The notes under the pieces were generated by a model, which did no database searches, was not told the DNA's origin, and was given only the letters and a program-made list of their open reading frames with translations. From the NCBI RefSeq assembly GCF_003669015.1, contig NZ_CP033069.1, forward strand, positions 1,181,001-1,245,000: a stretch of DNA of 64,000 bases, in the 5' to 3' direction. Below, piece by piece: positions 61,912-64,000 of the stretch; position 1 is the stretch's first letter, and every line of letters begins with the position of its first letter. A program made the position numbers and the translations under genes. The stretch comes from Acidovorax sp. 1608163. GTDB taxonomy: Bacteria > Pseudomonadota > Gammaproteobacteria > Burkholderiales > Burkholderiaceae_C.

Positions 61912-61960
61912 TGTTTTTGCCCTCTAGCGCCTGCTAATAAAGCGCGAGCAGCTATGAATA
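61912..61960 (-). repeat. Dispersed hairpin repeat, copy 7 (degenerate, inverted)
   Basis: TTTTTGCCCTCTAGCGCCTG, TAATAAAGCGCGAGCAGCTA and TGAATATG resemble the inverted element with several changes. It lies after the binding-protein stop in the convergent gap. Confidence 0.6.
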
Positions 61961-62046
61961 TGTGAGCGAGTGTCGCAGTACTTTTGCGTGGCGCTTTGAA
62001 CAGGTTCCTGATGGGCGACCTGCCTCAGACGCCTTCTCGTCCCCAC

Positions 62047-62120
62047 CCGTTCGGGCTGAGCCTGTCGAAGCCTTGCACGCACGCGGCAAGCCCTGGCTTC
62101 GACGGGCTCAGCCCGAACGG
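62047..62120. repeat. REP-like long inverted repeat
   Basis: Two 26-base arms, 62047-62072 and 62095-62120, are complementary with a single mismatch around a 22-base loop. The arm begins CCGTTCGGGCTGAGCC and ends GTCGAAGCC, the type of GAGCCTGTCGAAGCC palindrome scattered between genes in many proteobacteria. It sits between converging genes and may end transcription or protect transcripts. Confidence 0.85.
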
Positions 62121-62161
62121 ATGCAGGGGTATCTGGCAAGTAGCTAATCAGGAGCAGGTTC

Positions 62162-63736
62162 TCAACGCAACAAGGCCGGTGCGTGGGAGCCCTGGTGCCG
62201 CACGCGGAACACCGCTACGGCCTGCACCAGTTCGCTGGCCTGGCCGCTCAGGCTGCCTGCGGCGGCCGCGCTTTCTTCCACCAGGGCGGCGTTCTGCTGG
62301 GTGGCCTCGTCCATGCGCACGATGGCCTGGGTCACGCGCTGCATGTCGTTGGTCTGGTCGCTGCTGGCGTGGCTGATCTCCTGCATCAGCTCGCTCACCC
62401 CGCGAATGGAGGCCACCACCTCGGCCATGGTGCCGCCCGCGTTCTGGGCCAGGGCCGAGCCTGCCTGCACGCGCTCCACGCTGGTTTGGATCAGGGTCTT
62501 GATCTCTTGCGCGGCGCTGGCGCTGCGGGTGGCCAGGTTGCGCACCTCGCTGGCCACCACGGCAAAGCCCCGGCCTTGTTCACCTGCTCGGGCGGCTTCC
62601 ACGGCAGCGTTCAGCGCCAGGATGTTGGTCTGAAAAGCAATCGAGTCGATCACGCCAATGATGTCGGCGATGCGGCGCGAGCTTTCCTGGATGCCTTGCA
62701 CCACCTGCACCATTTGTTCCACCACGGCGCCGCCGCGCTCGGCCACGGCCGAGCCGTTGCGGGCCAGTTCGCTGGCGCGCTGGGCGTTGGCGGCGTTTTG
62801 CTGCACGGTTTGCTGCAGCTGCTGCATGGACGAAGCGGTCTCGTCCAGGGACGAGGCTTGCTCTTCCGTGCGCATGCTCAGGTCGGCGTTGCCCTGGGCG
62901 ATTTCAGCGCTGGCGCTGGCCACGCTCTCGGCGCTGCTGCGCACGCCTGACACCACGTTCTCCAGGTTCTCTTGCATGGCCTTGAGGGCTTGCAGCAGCC
63001 GGGCGGGCTCGTCTTGGCCCTCCAGTGCAATGGTCGATGTCAGGTCGCCCGCAGCCACCTTGTGCGCCACAGCCACCGCCTCGCGCAGCGGCCGCACCAC
63101 CGAGCGGGTGAGCACCAGCCCGGCCACCACGCCCAGCCCGGTGACCAGCGCCAGCGCCACCAGGCTGCTGACCAGCGCGTGGCGTGCGTCCTGGGCGGCC
63201 TCTTGCGCAATGGCGGCGCTGCTGCTGGCCACTTGCTCGCTGAGCGCGGTGAGCAGCTTGGCCGGGCCCTGGTCGATGTCGGCCACATCGGCATCGCCTG
63301 CGGAAGGCACAAACCCGAGGGACTGGAACACTTCAAACCCCTTGCGGTAGCCCTGGGCCATCTGCGTGTGCGCCTCGGTGAACTTCTGCAGCGCTGCCTT
63401 TTCTTGCGGATCGGTCAGCTGGGGCTCCAGTGCCTTTGCGGCCTCGGCCACGCGCTTCTCGCTGGCCTGGAAGGCGCCCCAGTGCAGCTCGCGCTTGCGG
63501 GCATCTTCGCCGCGCAGCAGGGTGTTCTTCCACTCCAGCACCTGGGCTTTGAACTCGCTTTCCATGCGGCTCACGGCGCGCTCTTGCGCCACGCGTTGCA
63601 GCACGGTGCTGTCGTAGGTGCCCAGGGTTTTGTACAGCGCGGCAATGCCAAAGAGTGCGGCACCAATCAACAGCGCCAGCACCAGCCCAAGCGCTCCCGC
63701 CATGCGTGCACCAATGGAGAAGTGGGACATTTTCAT
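62162..63736 (-). CDS. Methyl-accepting chemotaxis protein
   Basis: This 524-residue chemoreceptor has a first membrane helix ([20 protein letters not shown]), a periplasmic four-helix-type sensor (about 35-190), a second membrane helix (about 190-210: [20 protein letters not shown]), and a HAMP domain ([20 protein letters not shown]). The signalling domain carries the hairpin tip [20 protein letters not shown] followed by [19 protein letters not shown]. No CheR-binding NWETF-type tail is present; it ends HAPALLR, so methylation would depend on other receptors or adaptors. An alternative start two codons later (63730) is equally possible. Ligand unknown. Confidence 0.94.
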   Translation of the reverse strand: MKMSHFSIGARMAGALGLVLALLIGAALFGIAALYKTLGTYDSTVLQRVAQERAVSRMESEFKAQVLEWKNTLLRGEDARKRELHWGAFQASEKRVAEAAKALEPQLTDPQEKAALQKFTEAHTQMAQGYRKGFEVFQSLGFVPSAGDADVADIDQGPAKLLTALSEQVASSSAAIAQEAAQDARHALVSSLVALALVTGLGVVAGLVLTRSVVRPLREAVAVAHKVAAGDLTSTIALEGQDEPARLLQALKAMQENLENVVSGVRSSAESVASASAEIAQGNADLSMRTEEQASSLDETASSMQQLQQTVQQNAANAQRASELARNGSAVAERGGAVVEQMVQVVQGIQESSRRIADIIGVIDSIAFQTNILALNAAVEAARAGEQGRGFAVVASEVRNLATRSASAAQEIKTLIQTSVERVQAGSALAQNAGGTMAEVVASIRGVSELMQEISHASSDQTNDMQRVTQAIVRMDEATQQNAALVEESAAAAGSLSGQASELVQAVAVFRVRHQGSHAPALLR

Positions 63737-63962
63737 AAAAAGCCTCGCGGGTCAGGGCGGGTCAAAAATGGGATGCACTGCGGCTCCAGGCCCCCTCCGG
63801 CACGGGCGCAGCCTGCCTGGCTGTGCAGCGATCCAGAAAAGCACCTGGGCTGAATCCAGTGTGCCGAGGGCGGCGGCGCCCCGCAAGCGGGGCTGTGCGG
63901 GGGGCATGGCGGGTGAGGGCGGCTTACAACACCTCTCAGAACCTGTTCAAAGTCTTTTTGGA

Positions 63963-63982
63963 GATTGCATTGGAGTGCAATC
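63963..63982. repeat. Inverted repeat at right edge (in gap 63737-64000)
   Basis: GATTGCA (63963-63969) and TGCAATC (63976-63982) form a perfect 7-6-7 dyad, preceded by AGAACCTGTTCAAAGTCT. The nearby AT content rises. It may be a promoter element or the end of a mobile element lying beyond the window; the rest of this 264-base gap shows nothing recognisable. Confidence 0.4.
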
Positions 63983-64000
63983 GGGATGAGTGGATGCTTC

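Noticed and set aside
1..64000. CRISPR array, tRNA, rRNA, prophage or complete insertion sequence
   Set aside because: I found no regularly spaced repeats, no cloverleaf-like conserved T-loop strings, no phage or transposase proteins; the repeats present are isolated hairpins.

Overview
The window is high-GC DNA from a beta-proteobacterium, most likely Acidovorax or a close relative in the Comamonadaceae. The grounds are dense G/C-rich codon use, an Omp32-type porin reading frame, a ppsR/ppsA pair, a Bug/TctC-type binding protein beside a CoA-transferase, and seven copies of a short intergenic hairpin repeat (core TAGCGCTT...AAGCGCTA) that I associate with this family. I see no rRNA, tRNA, CRISPR array, prophage or complete insertion sequence.

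Layout. 1-7.1 kb: the end of an alpha/beta hydrolase gene, then a three-gene MexEF-OprN-like RND efflux operon. 7.1-8.7 kb: an aldehyde dehydrogenase behind a GntR-like palindrome. 8.9-10.2 kb: a lower-GC patch with two orphan genes facing each other. 10.2-14.7 kb: an exported protein, a LuxR-type regulator, a tannase-family lipoprotein and a small membrane protein. 14.8-38.0 kb: an iron-uptake region on the minus strand with six TonB-dependent receptors (two of them tandem paralogues), a DUF4198 protein and a DUF3649-PepSY-DUF3325 inner-membrane module. It is interrupted by a phytase-like lipoprotein, a porin gene broken by one missing base, and a plus-strand M48 membrane protease. 38.3-41.4 kb: bacterioferritin divergent from ahpC and ahpF. 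41.5-48.4 kb: a heme-uptake operon (receptor, unknown 114-residue protein, hmuS, hmuT, hmuU, hmuV) behind a good Fur box. 48.6-55.7 kb: an exported hydrolase, ppsR divergent from ppsA, and a DUF4212 plus sodium:solute symporter pair. 55.8-57.2 kb: a small unknown protein, an FKBP isomerase and an HxlR-type regulator. 57.5-61.9 kb: a LysR regulator divergent from an HMG-CoA-lyase-like enzyme, a family III CoA-transferase and a TctC-type binding protein. 62.2-63.7 kb: a chemoreceptor.

How it fits together. The centre of the window handles iron. Outer-membrane receptors bring in ferric siderophores and heme, the PepSY module probably helps release siderophore iron at the inner membrane, HmuTUV imports heme and HmuS handles it, bacterioferritin stores iron, and AhpC/AhpF remove peroxide made when iron is abundant. 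The right part suggests growth on organic acids: a monocarboxylate-type symporter next to PEP synthase and its regulator, and a CoA-transferase/lyase cluster with its own binding protein.

Most of the window is ordinary in kind. The points most worth a second look are a hydrolase whose nucleophile serine is glutamate, a tannase-family enzyme without its usual cysteine pair, the single-base break in the porin, the unknown protein in the heme operon, an EF-hand-like loop and coiled-coil insert in the symporter, and the dispersed hairpin family.
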